The notes under the pieces: model-generated
The model's database searches: none
Told to the model about the DNA's origin: nothing
The model's input: the letters and a program-made list of their open reading frames with translations, nothing else
Shown here: positions 8,645 through 16,543 of the stretch, in pieces
How the letters are laid out: each line of letters opens with the position of its first letter
How positions within the stretch are numbered: position 1 is the first letter of the stretch
Made by a program: the position numbers and the translations under genes
DNA from: Gloeotrichia echinulata CP02
Lineage (GTDB): Bacteria; Cyanobacteriota; Cyanobacteriia; Cyanobacteriales; Nostocaceae
Reading direction: 5' to 3'
Length of the DNA stretch: 64,000 nucleotides
NCBI GenBank assembly: GCA_038087035.1
Contig: CP051187.1
Location: forward strand, 1 to 64,000

Positions 8645-9142
8645 TTAAAGTATTTGGTTGACTAAATGCGCCAATTCTGGTATTATAATTTTTTCCATAC
8701 CCAGTCGCACAGCATTACTCGAACCTGGAAGCGAAAAGATTAATTTGTTTTGATAAACACCAGCAACAGCGCGAGAGGCGATCGCTCGCGAACCAATTTC
8801 TTGATAACTTAAAAAGCGAAATAATTCCCCAAATCCCGGTAAGGTTTTCTCCAGCAATTTCTCAATGGCGTCGTAGGTGGTATCCCTTGGTGCTATGCCT
8901 GTGCCACCATTGAAAATGACAGCATTTAAATTTGCACGTTTACCCAGCAGTTCTATCTGCTCTTGAATCTGTGCTGGTTCATCTTTAATAATTGTGTAGG
9001 CTCCTACAGCATGGTTAGCACTCAAGAGTAATTGCTGGATTAGCTGACCACTCTTGTCTGTTTCTGGAGTTCGGGTATCGCTGACGGTGACAACAGCACA
9101 ATTTACCGTCATTCCTGCTGCGTCTGGATGGGGTTGATGCAT
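8645..9142 (-). CDS. moaB: Molybdenum cofactor biosynthesis protein B (MoaB/Mog family)
   Basis: A 165-residue MoaB/MogA-type protein that adenylylates or binds molybdopterin during molybdenum cofactor synthesis. The signature is clear: VVTVSDTRTPETDKSG near the N-terminus, then NGGTGIAPRDTTYDAIEKLL with the conserved GGTG and the aspartate. FSLPGSSNAVRLGM follows near the C-terminus. The length suits the trimeric single-domain MoaB form rather than a MoeA fusion. No other molybdopterin genes are adjacent. The stop codon lies beside a CAATGAC-type array. Confidence 0.92.
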   Translation of the reverse strand: MHQPHPDAAGMTVNCAVVTVSDTRTPETDKSGQLIQQLLLSANHAVGAYTIIKDEPAQIQEQIELLGKRANLNAVIFNGGTGIAPRDTTYDAIEKLLEKTLPGFGELFRFLSYQEIGSRAIASRAVAGVYQNKLIFSLPGSSNAVRLGMEKIIIPELAHLVNQIL

Positions 9143-9173
9143 GATAGGTAAGTTATTGCACTCCTAGACAAGT

Positions 9174-9297
9174 CAATAGTCCAAAGTCAATAGTCCAAAG
9201 TCCAAATATTGACCCTTAACTCTTGACTCTTGACTCTTGACTCTTGACTCTTGACCCTTGACCCTTGACTCTTGACTCTTGACCCTTGACTCCTAAC
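9174..9297. repeat. STRR arrays (CAATAGTCCAAAGT, TTGACTC)
   Basis: Two arrays fill the moaB-psb28 spacer: a 14-mer CAATAGTCCAAAGT in about two copies, then at least ten TTGACTC/TTGACCC heptamers. Confidence 0.85.
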
Positions 9298-9300
9298 TGC

Positions 9301-9636
9301 TTAAGATTTGCTAAGTCCGAGATCATTTTCTTCAGCATACCGCTCCATGAAGCGCATAAAGCGATCCCATTCTTGGGTGGATTTCATCAGGTAAACGGCT
9401 TCTAGTGCTTCTGGTTTACCGTTTACAAATCTAGCCTTAACTTCGCGGGTGCTTAATTCCCCTTCTTCGTCAATCAAGTACATTCCGGTAATTTCTTCGG
9501 TGCTGTTTTGACTCAAAGCTTTAGGATTGACAAAAATAAACGTTGCTGTACCACTTTCACCACTGCGCGATCGCGTCACGCGCACGTCTGCGGTTACATT
9601 TTCGTCTATACCTCTAGAAAACTGGATTTTCGCCAT
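9301..9636 (-). CDS. psb28: Photosystem II assembly protein Psb28
   Basis: Psb28 binds transiently to the PSII RC47 intermediate near cytochrome b559 during assembly and repair. The 111-residue protein has the family start MAKIQFSRGIDENV, the central FIFVNPKAL and MYLIDEEGE segments, and the C-terminal TQEWDRFMRFMERYAEENDL stretch. The tail LGLSKS is typical of the Psb28-1 group. It is a soluble one-domain protein with no signal peptide, transcribed alone. Confidence 0.95.
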   Translation of the reverse strand: MAKIQFSRGIDENVTADVRVTRSRSGESGTATFIFVNPKALSQNSTEEITGMYLIDEEGELSTREVKARFVNGKPEALEAVYLMKSTQEWDRFMRFMERYAEENDLGLSKS

Positions 9637-9809
9637 GATGAGTGAAGTTAAAGTTTTGTAATGTTTAGTTTAATATTCTCTCATTATTTGCCGACTCAGC
9701 AATCTAGCTATTGCGGATATTTTTAATTTAAGTAAAAATTCTTAACCAGATTCACGTTCCAGTAGCAAAGTTACAGGTCCGTGTCAAAATCCAGTAGGGG
9801 CGCAAGGCC

Positions 9810-9909
9810 TTGCGCCCTTACCGTGGACTGATTGCGCCCCTACCCTGGATTCGTTGCGCCCTTACCGTGGATTGGTTGCGCCCCTACCGTGGACTGATTG
9901 CGCCCCTAC
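9810..9909. repeat. Tandem repeat, 22 bp x 4.5
   Basis: Four near-identical 22-bp units (first TTGCGCCCTTACCGTGGACTGA) at 9810-9831, 9832-9853, 9854-9875 and 9876-9897, and a 12-bp partial copy. The left flank carries the inverted GTAGGGGCGCAAGG, so the array seems to have grown from one arm of a GGGGCGCAAGG palindrome. It occupies the psb28-CobW spacer, which has no gene. Confidence 0.85.
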
Positions 9910-9951
9910 TTGAGCCTTGACTCTGGACTCTTGTCAACGAATGACTAACTT

Positions 9952-11097
9952 TTACTTCCCAAAGCCTTTACCTCTGCTGGTGGAAGGAATACAGACGCAG
10001 TTTTGTAGCTGAGTCAGCAAAGTTTCTTTCTCTAGATTTTGACCAATCAGCACTAGCTGGTTTTTTGGTGTACCTTTCCACTCATCATCATCCATTGTGA
10101 AGCGCTTACCGCATAAGTGGAAAATATGACGTTTGGGACTTTCCTCAAACCACATAATCCCTTTGGCGCGGAAGACTCCACTAGGTAACTGGTTATCTAA
10201 AAAATATTGAAATTTCTTAATGGAAAATGGCTTTTCACTTTGGAAAGAAATCGAGGTGAAGCCATCATTTTCTAAATGATCGGAATGATCATGGTCATGA
10301 TGGTCATGATCGTGATGGTCATGACCGCAGGCGGTATGATCATGATCGTGGTCATGATGGTCATGATCGTGATGGTCATGACCGCAGGCGGAATGATCAT
10401 GATCGTGGTCATGATGGTCATGTTTTTCTGTTTCAGTCTCAAAATACTTGTCAGATTCAAACAGACCAACACTCAAAATTAAGGGGAGTGGAACTTCTGA
10501 GCGGATAGTGCGGAGAATTCTGGCGTCTTCCTTAATTTCCCCAATTTTTCTTTCTAATTCCTGCAAAGTGGGTTCATCGACTAAATCCGCTTTGTTGAGA
10601 ATAATAACATCTCCATAGGCAATTTGACTGTAGGCAGCCTGAGAGTTGAATAAATCTAGGCTATAATTCGCTGCATCTACTACAGTAATAATCGAATCTA
10701 GACGGGTTAAATCTCGCAATTCTGTGCCGAGAAATGTCAAGGCTACTGGTAGTGGATCTGCTAGTCCAGTTGTTTCCACAACTAAATAATCTAGCTTTTC
10801 TTCCCGTTCTAAAACCTTGTAGACCGCATCAACTAAATCGTTATTAATTGTGCAGCATATACAACCATTATTCAGTTCCACCATGTTCTCGTCAGTGGAA
10901 ACAATTAACTCGTTGTCGATACCAATTTCGCCAAATTCATTGACTAATACAGCCGTCTTGAGACCTTGCTCATTAGTCAAGATATGATTGAGCAAAGTCG
11001 TTTTGCCGCTACCGAGAAAGCCCGTGATTATTGTTACAGGCAAACCTTGTTTTGGCGCATCCATAGCTTGAGATTCAGGGGTAACTGCTGATTGCAT
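9952..11097 (-). CDS. CobW/G3E-family GTPase with His-rich metal-binding region
   Basis: A G3E P-loop GTPase of the CobW/YjiA/ZNG1 type, expected to deliver a metal such as zinc to client enzymes. The 381-residue product has Walker A GFLGSGKTTLLNHIL, the metal motif NNGCICCTI (CxCC), ETTGLADP, and the base motif ILNKADLV. A His/Asp region of about 50 residues (repeated HDHDHDH and HDHHDHDH separated by SACG or TACG) sits between GTPase and CobW C-terminal domains and would bind several metal ions. The frame extends to 11181, but residues before the ATG at 11097 are unlike the family. I see no clear Zur box. Cobalt delivery is an alternative. Confidence 0.9.
   Translation of the reverse strand: MQSAVTPESQAMDAPKQGLPVTIITGFLGSGKTTLLNHILTNEQGLKTAVLVNEFGEIGIDNELIVSTDENMVELNNGCICCTINNDLVDAVYKVLEREEKLDYLVVETTGLADPLPVALTFLGTELRDLTRLDSIITVVDAANYSLDLFNSQAAYSQIAYGDVIILNKADLVDEPTLQELERKIGEIKEDARILRTIRSEVPLPLILSVGLFESDKYFETETEKHDHHDHDHDHSACGHDHHDHDHHDHDHDHTACGHDHHDHDHHDHDHSDHLENDGFTSISFQSEKPFSIKKFQYFLDNQLPSGVFRAKGIMWFEESPKRHIFHLCGKRFTMDDDEWKGTPKNQLVLIGQNLEKETLLTQLQNCVCIPSTSRGKGFGK
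10285..10425. repeat. Tandem repeat coding the His-rich loop
   Basis: The DNA is built of GGTCATGATCGTGAT-like units with a longer period of about 57 bp, marked by two copies of GACCGCAGGCGG. The repeat explains long spurious ORFs in the other frames. Confidence 0.75.
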
Positions 11098-11235
11098 AGA
11101 AATATGATCAAAAAAACAAAAAAATCGGAATGTAGCGCAGAACGTCCAGAAAACACTAGCATAGGGATGCTGGAGTGTCATCCCAGCTGCTTTACCCTAT
11201 TATTGCGTATCTCTTAATTTCAACATTACTGTGTT

Positions 11236-12711
11236 ATGACCCTAAGAATTTACAATACCCTCAGCCGTCGTCAGGAACCGTTTAAAACAGTAGAACCAGG
11301 AAAGGTTAAGATGTATTACTGCGGCGTGACGGTTTACGACTACTGCCATTTGGGTCATGCCAGAGCTTGTATCGTTTGGGATGTAGTGCGTCGATACCTC
11401 CAGTTTAGCGGTTATGAAGTGCGCTATATTCAGAATTTTACCGATATTGATGACAAAATTCTCAATCGAGCGCGTCTGGAACATTCTTCAATGGAAGCTG
11501 TAGCTGATCGCTATATCAAAGCATATTTTGAGGATATGGGGCGGTTAGGAATCAAAGAAGCTGATGAGTATCCCCGTGCGACCCACACCATGAATGGGAT
11601 TGTACGGCTGATTCATGAATTGGAACACAAAGGCTTTGCTTACGCCGCCGACGGTGATGTATATTATGCTGTACGGCATTTTTCTGAATATGGTAAGCTT
11701 TCGGGACGAAAGTTAGAAGATATGCAAGCGGGTGCAAGTGACCGGGTTAACGTTGAAGACCCAGAATATCAGAAAAAGAAAGACCCGTTTGATTTTGCTT
11801 TGTGGAAAGGAGCAAAACCAGAAGAACCAGCCTGGGAATCGCCTTGGGGTCAAGGTCGTCCAGGATGGCACATAGAATGCTCGGCAATGGTGCGCGATCG
11901 CCTGGGTGATACCATAGATATTCATGCTGGCGGCGCTGACTTAATTTTTCCCCACCATGAAAACGAAATTGCCCAATCTGAGGCAGTTACAGGTAAACCC
12001 CTAGCACTCTACTGGCTGCACAATGGTATGGTCAAGGTGGATGGGGAGAAAATGTCCAAATCCTTGGGCAATTTTACCACAATTCGCGACTTGCTAAATC
12101 GAGGCGTTGACCCGATGGCAGTGCGATTGTTTGTACTCATGGCACAATATCGCCAGCAGATAGATTTTACCGATGAAGCGATCGCCGCTGCCACCAATGG
12201 CTGGCACACCCTCAAAGAAGGTCTACTATTCGGCTACCAACATGGTAAACAACTCGGTTGGGAACTGGGGACTCTTGACTGGGGACTGGGAACTCTTAAT
12301 CAAGAAAAAACTTCAACTCCTCACATTGAACGCTTTCAAGAAGCTGTGAATGATGACTTTAATTTTCCCGGTGGGTTAGCAGTACTATTTGAATTAGCCA
12401 AAGAACTCCGCCGTGAGGGAAACATTATAGTACATGAAGGGAAGACAGAAACATCACCCGATGAATTATATCAACAGTGGCATACACTCCTAACTTTAGC
12501 TGGAGTTTTGGGTTTAGAAGCCAAGATAGAAACCCCAAATTCTGTGAATGATGGTTTAAGCGATGGAGAAATTGAAGATTTGATTCAACAAAGACAACAA
12601 GCACGTCAAACCAAGAATTTCGCCGAAAGCGATCGCATTCGTCATGAATTACAAGCACAAGGTATTACATTAATTGATAGCCGTGATGGCACCCGTTGGC
12701 ACCGGAATTAA
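11236..12711 (+). CDS. cysS: Cysteinyl-tRNA synthetase
   Basis: This class Ia synthetase charges tRNA-Cys. The 491-residue protein has the HIGH-type motif HLGH (residues 38-41, in YDYCHLGHARA), the zinc site around residue 30 (MYYCG) with CSAM and HHENEIAQSE later, and the KMSKS loop at 272-276 (GEKMSKSLGNF). The C-terminal anticodon-binding part ends IDSRDGTRWHRN. An unusual segment at about 341-356 (WELGTLDWGLGTLNQE) is encoded by STRR-like DNA (GGGGACT and GACTCTT units) and looks like an in-frame repeat insertion between the catalytic and anticodon domains. It diverges from the CobW-like gene. Confidence 0.97.
   Translation: MTLRIYNTLSRRQEPFKTVEPGKVKMYYCGVTVYDYCHLGHARACIVWDVVRRYLQFSGYEVRYIQNFTDIDDKILNRARLEHSSMEAVADRYIKAYFEDMGRLGIKEADEYPRATHTMNGIVRLIHELEHKGFAYAADGDVYYAVRHFSEYGKLSGRKLEDMQAGASDRVNVEDPEYQKKKDPFDFALWKGAKPEEPAWESPWGQGRPGWHIECSAMVRDRLGDTIDIHAGGADLIFPHHENEIAQSEAVTGKPLALYWLHNGMVKVDGEKMSKSLGNFTTIRDLLNRGVDPMAVRLFVLMAQYRQQIDFTDEAIAAATNGWHTLKEGLLFGYQHGKQLGWELGTLDWGLGTLNQEKTSTPHIERFQEAVNDDFNFPGGLAVLFELAKELRREGNIIVHEGKTETSPDELYQQWHTLLTLAGVLGLEAKIETPNSVNDGLSDGEIEDLIQQRQQARQTKNFAESDRIRHELQAQGITLIDSRDGTRWHRN
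12256..12303 (+). repeat. STRR-derived in-frame insertion in cysS
   Basis: The DNA reads as GGGAACTGGGGACTCTTGAC followed by GGGGACTGGGAACTCTTAAT, two imperfect copies of a unit that elsewhere in the window is intergenic (compare 7531-7542, 9217-9297). The frame is preserved. Confidence 0.7.
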
Positions 12712-12713
12712 AG

Positions 12714-12747
12714 GTCCCCAATCCCCAATCCCCAATCCCCAATCCCT
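12714..12747. repeat. Heptamer STRR array (CCCCAAT)
   Basis: Four to five CCCCAAT units between the cysS stop and the tldD-like start. Confidence 0.85.
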
Positions 12748-12753
12748 AGAATT

Positions 12754-14193
12754 ATGTGGTCTGAACTGACAAAAGCGATCGCTCATCTCAATATTCCTGC
12801 TGATTGGATCGGTATTAGAGTTGTCAAAGAAACTTCCTCTAGCCGTTATGTACGCGATGGCTTACCCCAAGCCAACGGCAAATCTTCCACAGTGGGAGCC
12901 ATGATAGAAGTCTTGGTAAATGGCTGTTTGGGTTATGCAGCTACCAATTCTTTGGAACTACATTCCTTGCAAGCTGCTGCGGAAATAGCGTATAAACAGG
13001 CACTTACTGCTAGTGAATGGTGGATATATCCCTTCCGTGAGACTCAACGTCCGAAAGTCGTGGGTGAATATAACTCACCCTTTCTGGAACCATTAGATGC
13101 ACTCAGTCCGGGGGAAATCAACGATTTACTGGTTCGGATTTGTCAAACGCTGAAAGTTGACGACAAAATTGTCCAAACCACAGCCAACACCACCACGACC
13201 GAGAGAGAGACTTGGTTTATCAGCAGCAATGGCTCAGAAGTTTATCAAAAATTTCTGTCTTTAGGCACTCATTATGGTGCGATCGCCCAAGATGGAGCCA
13301 TTGTACAACAGCGCACTCACAACGGCGCCCATGCCAACTCCTACCAAGGTGGATGGGAACTTTTAAACCGAGATAATTTATGGTATCGGGTGCGACAAGT
13401 GGGCGAACAGGCTGTAGAACTATTGACAGCAGACGAATGTCCGACCACACGCACCAACTTAGTGTTAGCACCAGACCAAATGATGCTACAAATCCATGAA
13501 AGTGTGGGACATCCCTTAGAAATTGACCGAATTTTGGGAGATGAACGTAACTACGCCGGCGGTAGCTTTGTCAAAACCGGTGATTTTGGTAATCTAGTCT
13601 ATGGTTCACCGCTGATGAACATTACTTTTGATCCTACCGTGCCTGGTGAATTTGCCAGCTACGGATATGATGATACAGGCGCTGTGGCGACACGAGAGTA
13701 TGTAATTAAAGCTGGGGTACTACAGCGCGGTTTGGGTAGCCTAGAAAGTCAAGCCAGAGCAGGTGTGGACGGTGTTGCCTGTGCCCGTGCTTGTTCTTGG
13801 AATCGACCGGCGATTGACCGTATGGCAAATTTAAATTTAGAGCCAGGAATAGCCACCTTTGACGAAATCATCGCTGGGATCGAACACGGTGTATACATGG
13901 AATCCAACCGTTCTTGGTCAATAGACGATCGCCGTTATAAATTTCAGTTTGGTTGCGAGTACGCCAAATTAATTGAAAACGGTAAACTCACCAAAACCCT
14001 CCGCAATCCTAATTATCGAGCCACAACACCAGAATTTTGGCACAGCTTAACTCAAGTCGGAGACGCCGCAAATTGGCAAATCTATGGTACTCCTTACTGT
14101 GGTAAAGGCGAACCAAATCAAGCTATTTCCGTAGGACATGGTTCACCCGTTTGTGAATTTGCTAACGTCGAAGTTTTTGGCGGTGGGAGTTGA
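12754..14193 (+). CDS. tldD: TldD/PmbA family metalloprotease, TldD-type
   Basis: TldD and TldE form a heterodimeric metalloprotease that degrades unfolded peptides and in some bacteria matures modified peptides or CcdA antitoxin. This 479-residue protein is the catalytic-type subunit: the motif HESVGHPLEID contains HExxxH at residues 248-253. Other family features are SYQGGWE, ARACSWNRPAIDRM, and the C-terminal VGHGSPVCEFANVEVFGGGS. The second gene of the pair follows at 14463 in the same direction, separated by a spacer filled with STRR and one MITE. The pairing strongly supports the assignment. The substrate is unknown. Confidence 0.9.
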   Translation: MWSELTKAIAHLNIPADWIGIRVVKETSSSRYVRDGLPQANGKSSTVGAMIEVLVNGCLGYAATNSLELHSLQAAAEIAYKQALTASEWWIYPFRETQRPKVVGEYNSPFLEPLDALSPGEINDLLVRICQTLKVDDKIVQTTANTTTTERETWFISSNGSEVYQKFLSLGTHYGAIAQDGAIVQQRTHNGAHANSYQGGWELLNRDNLWYRVRQVGEQAVELLTADECPTTRTNLVLAPDQMMLQIHESVGHPLEIDRILGDERNYAGGSFVKTGDFGNLVYGSPLMNITFDPTVPGEFASYGYDDTGAVATREYVIKAGVLQRGLGSLESQARAGVDGVACARACSWNRPAIDRMANLNLEPGIATFDEIIAGIEHGVYMESNRSWSIDDRRYKFQFGCEYAKLIENGKLTKTLRNPNYRATTPEFWHSLTQVGDAANWQIYGTPYCGKGEPNQAISVGHGSPVCEFANVEVFGGGS

Positions 14194-14254
14194 AGGAGTT
14201 AGGAGTTAGGAGTAATGAGTTAGGAGTTAGGAGTTAGGAGTAATGAGTTAGGAG
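14194..14254. repeat. STRR array (GGAGTTA)
   Basis: Heptamers GGAGTTA with occasional GGAGTAATGAGTTA variants, starting immediately after the tldD stop. Confidence 0.85.
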
Positions 14255-14361
14255 TATAGCACTTCCTATTCAGTGATGGTACTCAATTGTATCACGCGAT
14301 GTAGGGGCACGGCACTGCCGTGCCCTTACCGATGTACCTCACTAGGGCGAGAAACGCTATA
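14255..14361 (+). repeat. 107-bp MITE-like element, TATAGC ends
   Basis: Starts TATAGCACTTCCTATTCA and ends GAGAAACGCTATA; the ends are imperfect inverted repeats. The centre is the palindrome GTAGGGGCACGGCACTGCCG. A second copy, almost identical over its right two thirds and of the same length, is at 16291-16397; partial relatives are at 8477-8552 and about 50956-50990. Confidence 0.8.
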
Positions 14362-14378
14362 AGGAGTAAGGAGTTTCA

Positions 14379-14470
14379 ATGACAAATGACCAATGACAAA
14401 TGACCAATGACAAATGACAAATGACAAATGACCAATGACCAATGACAAATGACCAATGACCAATGACAAA
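14379..14470. repeat. STRR array running into a start codon
   Basis: Heptamers and octamers of the CAAATGAC/CAATGAC type, about twelve units. The last unit supplies the ATG (14463) and the first codons of the tldE-like gene. Confidence 0.85.
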
Positions 14471-15809
14471 TAACGAAATATCGGCTTTAGAACTCAGCTT
14501 TAATCAACTGATTGAAACTCTATTCAGTAAAAAATCAGCGAGTGAAGATTTCACTGTGAAATTGAGCAGTGAACGCAGTCAATTTACGCGCTTCAATCAT
14601 GCTAAAGTGCGACAAACTGGTTGTGTGGCTGATGGTTGGATTACATTGACTTTGATGCAAGATCAGCGTAGCAGTTTTCGGCAGTTTCCGTTTATCGGAA
14701 ATTGGGAAATAGATGGGCAAATAGCATACACAGCTTTACAAGAACTACGTGATGAAATTATTTTATTACCTGTCGATCCATATCTAGTTTTACCATCAGG
14801 AACTAATACTAGTCGCGAAGTAAATTCTGGTAAATTGTTGACAGCAGAATCTGTAGTACCAACATTGCTAGAACTAGTTGCTGAATTGGATTTTACTGGC
14901 TTATATGCTGGAGGAACTGTCATTAAAGCCTATGGTGATTCTCAGGGACAAAAACACTGGTTTGCGACTGATTCTTTTACCTTAGACTATTCTCTATTCC
15001 TTCCCACTGGACAAGCTGTTAAAGGCACTTTTGCTGGTAGTGATTGGGATGAATCTGCTTATTTAGCCAAAATAAACCAAGGGAAAAAGCAATTAGAATT
15101 GCTATCTCGCACTCCTAAAGAATTACCACGGGGACAATATAAAACTTATTTTGCGCCTGATGCAGTTGCTGATTTATTGGGTATGCTTTCTTGGGGGGCT
15201 ATCAGTGAAGCTGATATTCAACAAGGTAATAGTGCTTTGGCTTCACTATCACGTCAAGAAAAACAGCTTTCCCCAGCGTTTAGTTTAAAAGAAAACTTTC
15301 AGCGGGGGTTAGTACCGCGATTTAATCAATTAGGAGAAATCGCACCAGCAGAATTACCTTTAATCCAAAAAGGTATTTTGGTCAATACTCTGGTGAATTC
15401 TCGTACTGCAAAAGAATATCAAAAAACTGCTAATGGTGCTAATAGTTCAGAGTCTTTACGTGCGCCAGAGGTGAGTCCAGGAAATTTGGTATTTGAGCAA
15501 ATTCTACCAAGTTTGGATACAGGATTATATGTCTCAAATTTACATTACTTAAATTGGAGCGATCGCCCCACTGGTCGAATTACAGGAATGACCCGTTACG
15601 CCTGCTTTTGGGTAGAAAAAGGCGAAATTATCGCCCCCATTGAAAACCTGCGGTTTGATGACAGTCTTTATCGCTTCTGGGGAGATAATCTAGTCGATTT
15701 GACTAATTTTCAAGAGTTTATCCCCGAAGTTGGAACTTATGAAAGTCGTCAACTTGGAGGTTCTATGGTTCCCGGAATGTTGGTGAACGATTTCACCTAT
15801 ACTTTGTAA
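14463..15809 (+). CDS. TldE/PmbA-like subunit (TldD partner)
   Basis: A 448-residue protein of the TldD/PmbA superfamily. It lacks the HExxxH motif of the upstream gene and so fits the non-catalytic TldE-like partner. Family features include ERSQFTRFNHAKVRQTGCV near the N-terminus, a central IAPAELPLIQKGILVNTLVN, and the C-terminal GRITGMTRYACFWVEKGEI and GGSMVPGMLVNDFTYTL. The start codon and residues MTNN lie inside an STRR array, so the annotated N-terminus is partly repeat-derived; no other ATG precedes residue 80. Expected to form a heterodimer with the product of 12754-14193. Confidence 0.85.
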   Translation: MTNNEISALELSFNQLIETLFSKKSASEDFTVKLSSERSQFTRFNHAKVRQTGCVADGWITLTLMQDQRSSFRQFPFIGNWEIDGQIAYTALQELRDEIILLPVDPYLVLPSGTNTSREVNSGKLLTAESVVPTLLELVAELDFTGLYAGGTVIKAYGDSQGQKHWFATDSFTLDYSLFLPTGQAVKGTFAGSDWDESAYLAKINQGKKQLELLSRTPKELPRGQYKTYFAPDAVADLLGMLSWGAISEADIQQGNSALASLSRQEKQLSPAFSLKENFQRGLVPRFNQLGEIAPAELPLIQKGILVNTLVNSRTAKEYQKTANGANSSESLRAPEVSPGNLVFEQILPSLDTGLYVSNLHYLNWSDRPTGRITGMTRYACFWVEKGEIIAPIENLRFDDSLYRFWGDNLVDLTNFQEFIPEVGTYESRQLGGSMVPGMLVNDFTYTL

Positions 15810-15813
15810 CGTT

Positions 15814-15879
15814 TAGGGTGCGTCAGAGGTCAATAATCTTGTGCTTATCACCAAATTTATCAAATCTGACGCACCCTAG
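15814..15879. repeat. Short inverted-repeat element (TAGGGTGCGTCAG)
   Basis: TAGGGTGCGTCAG (15814-15826) is inverted at 15867-15879 over a 40-nt loop. The same GGTGCGTCAG sequence recurs at 16424-16514 in three copies, and a GTGCGTTAGG relative lies at 18934-18962. It may also end the tldE transcript, but there is no T tract. Confidence 0.7.
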
Positions 15880-15974
15880 AAGCTGAAAATAGCGGTAAGA
15901 TTAAATAAGAAATATCAAAATAATTATAATTTGGCGAACTAGGTTTGCATAGAGTCTAAAGGTGAAACTATAAC

Positions 15975-16199
15975 ATGACCAAAACAGCAGAAAAACTTAA
16001 ACAGGAACTCTCTCAACTCTCTGCACAAGAACGTGCTGAACTTGCCCATTTTTTAATTCATTCTTTAGATGAAGATATTGATGATGATGATGTAGAGGCT
16101 GCTTGGGATATGGAATTAACTAAGCGGTTGTCAGAGATTCATAATGGGACAGCTATAGGTGAAACATCAAATCAAGTATTTTCCGTCAATCCCTCTTAG
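15975..16199 (+). CDS. Addiction-module antitoxin-like protein (possibly truncated)
   Basis: A 74-residue protein resembling the short antitoxins of the 'putative addiction module component' family (TIGR02574 type). The helical start TAEKLKQELSQLSAQERAEL, an acidic centre (DEDIDDDDVEAAWDMEL) and RLSEIHNGTAIGETSNQVF fit the family. The expected basic C-terminal end after VF is missing: a TAG follows VNPS, while the frame one base over stays open for about 30 codons (FRQSLLAELTQELDIDRGYT). So the gene may be frameshifted. No toxin-like ORF follows; the next DNA is two nested repeats. It is an orphan or decayed module. Confidence 0.65.
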   Translation: MTKTAEKLKQELSQLSAQERAELAHFLIHSLDEDIDDDDVEAAWDMELTKRLSEIHNGTAIGETSNQVFSVNPS

Positions 16200-16242
16200 C
16201 AGAACTCACCCAAGAATTAGACATTGACCGTGGCTATACATT

Positions 16243-16411
16243 CTTATTAAAGCAATTTAGTCGACTTTTTTAATTAATAATTAAGCACGCTATAGCACTT
16301 CCTATTCAGATGAGGTACAAAATTGTATCACGCGATGTAGGGGCACGGCACTGCCGTGCCCTTACCGATGTACCTCACTAGGGCGAGAAACGCTATACGC
16401 ACGCAAGAGCC
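16243..16411 (-). repeat. Solo end of the 196-bp MITE, split by another MITE
   Basis: CTTATTAAAGCAATTTAGTCGAC at 16243-16263, with the following AATTAATAATTAAGCACGC, matches one end of the elements at 60784-60979 and 61769-61964. Its last bases (TACGCACGCAAGAGCC, 16396-16411) are separated from the rest by the 107-bp element. The other end is absent. Confidence 0.65.
16291..16397 (+). repeat. 107-bp MITE-like element, second copy
   Basis: Near-identical to 14255-14361 from GTATCACGCGATGTAGGGG to the right end. The insertion lies inside the terminal repeat of another element, with TA on both sides, consistent with a TA target duplication. From 16412 to 16543 the spacer has only GGTGCGTCAG-type inverted repeats. 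Confidence 0.8.
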
Positions 16412-16543
16412 AATATTTTAGGTCTGACGCACCCTACGAGCTTCAGTTAGCAAGGTGCGTCAGTAGTAATAATTTCTTGGTGTAGCTAGGTTTTCTCACA
16501 CTGACGCACCCTACATTTTGGAGATTTTTTGATCTGGAAGTCC

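Noticed and set aside
10272..10482. Two long Met/Ile-rich frames on both strands
   Set aside because: They are out-of-frame readings of the repetitive DNA that codes the His-rich region of the CobW-like GTPase.
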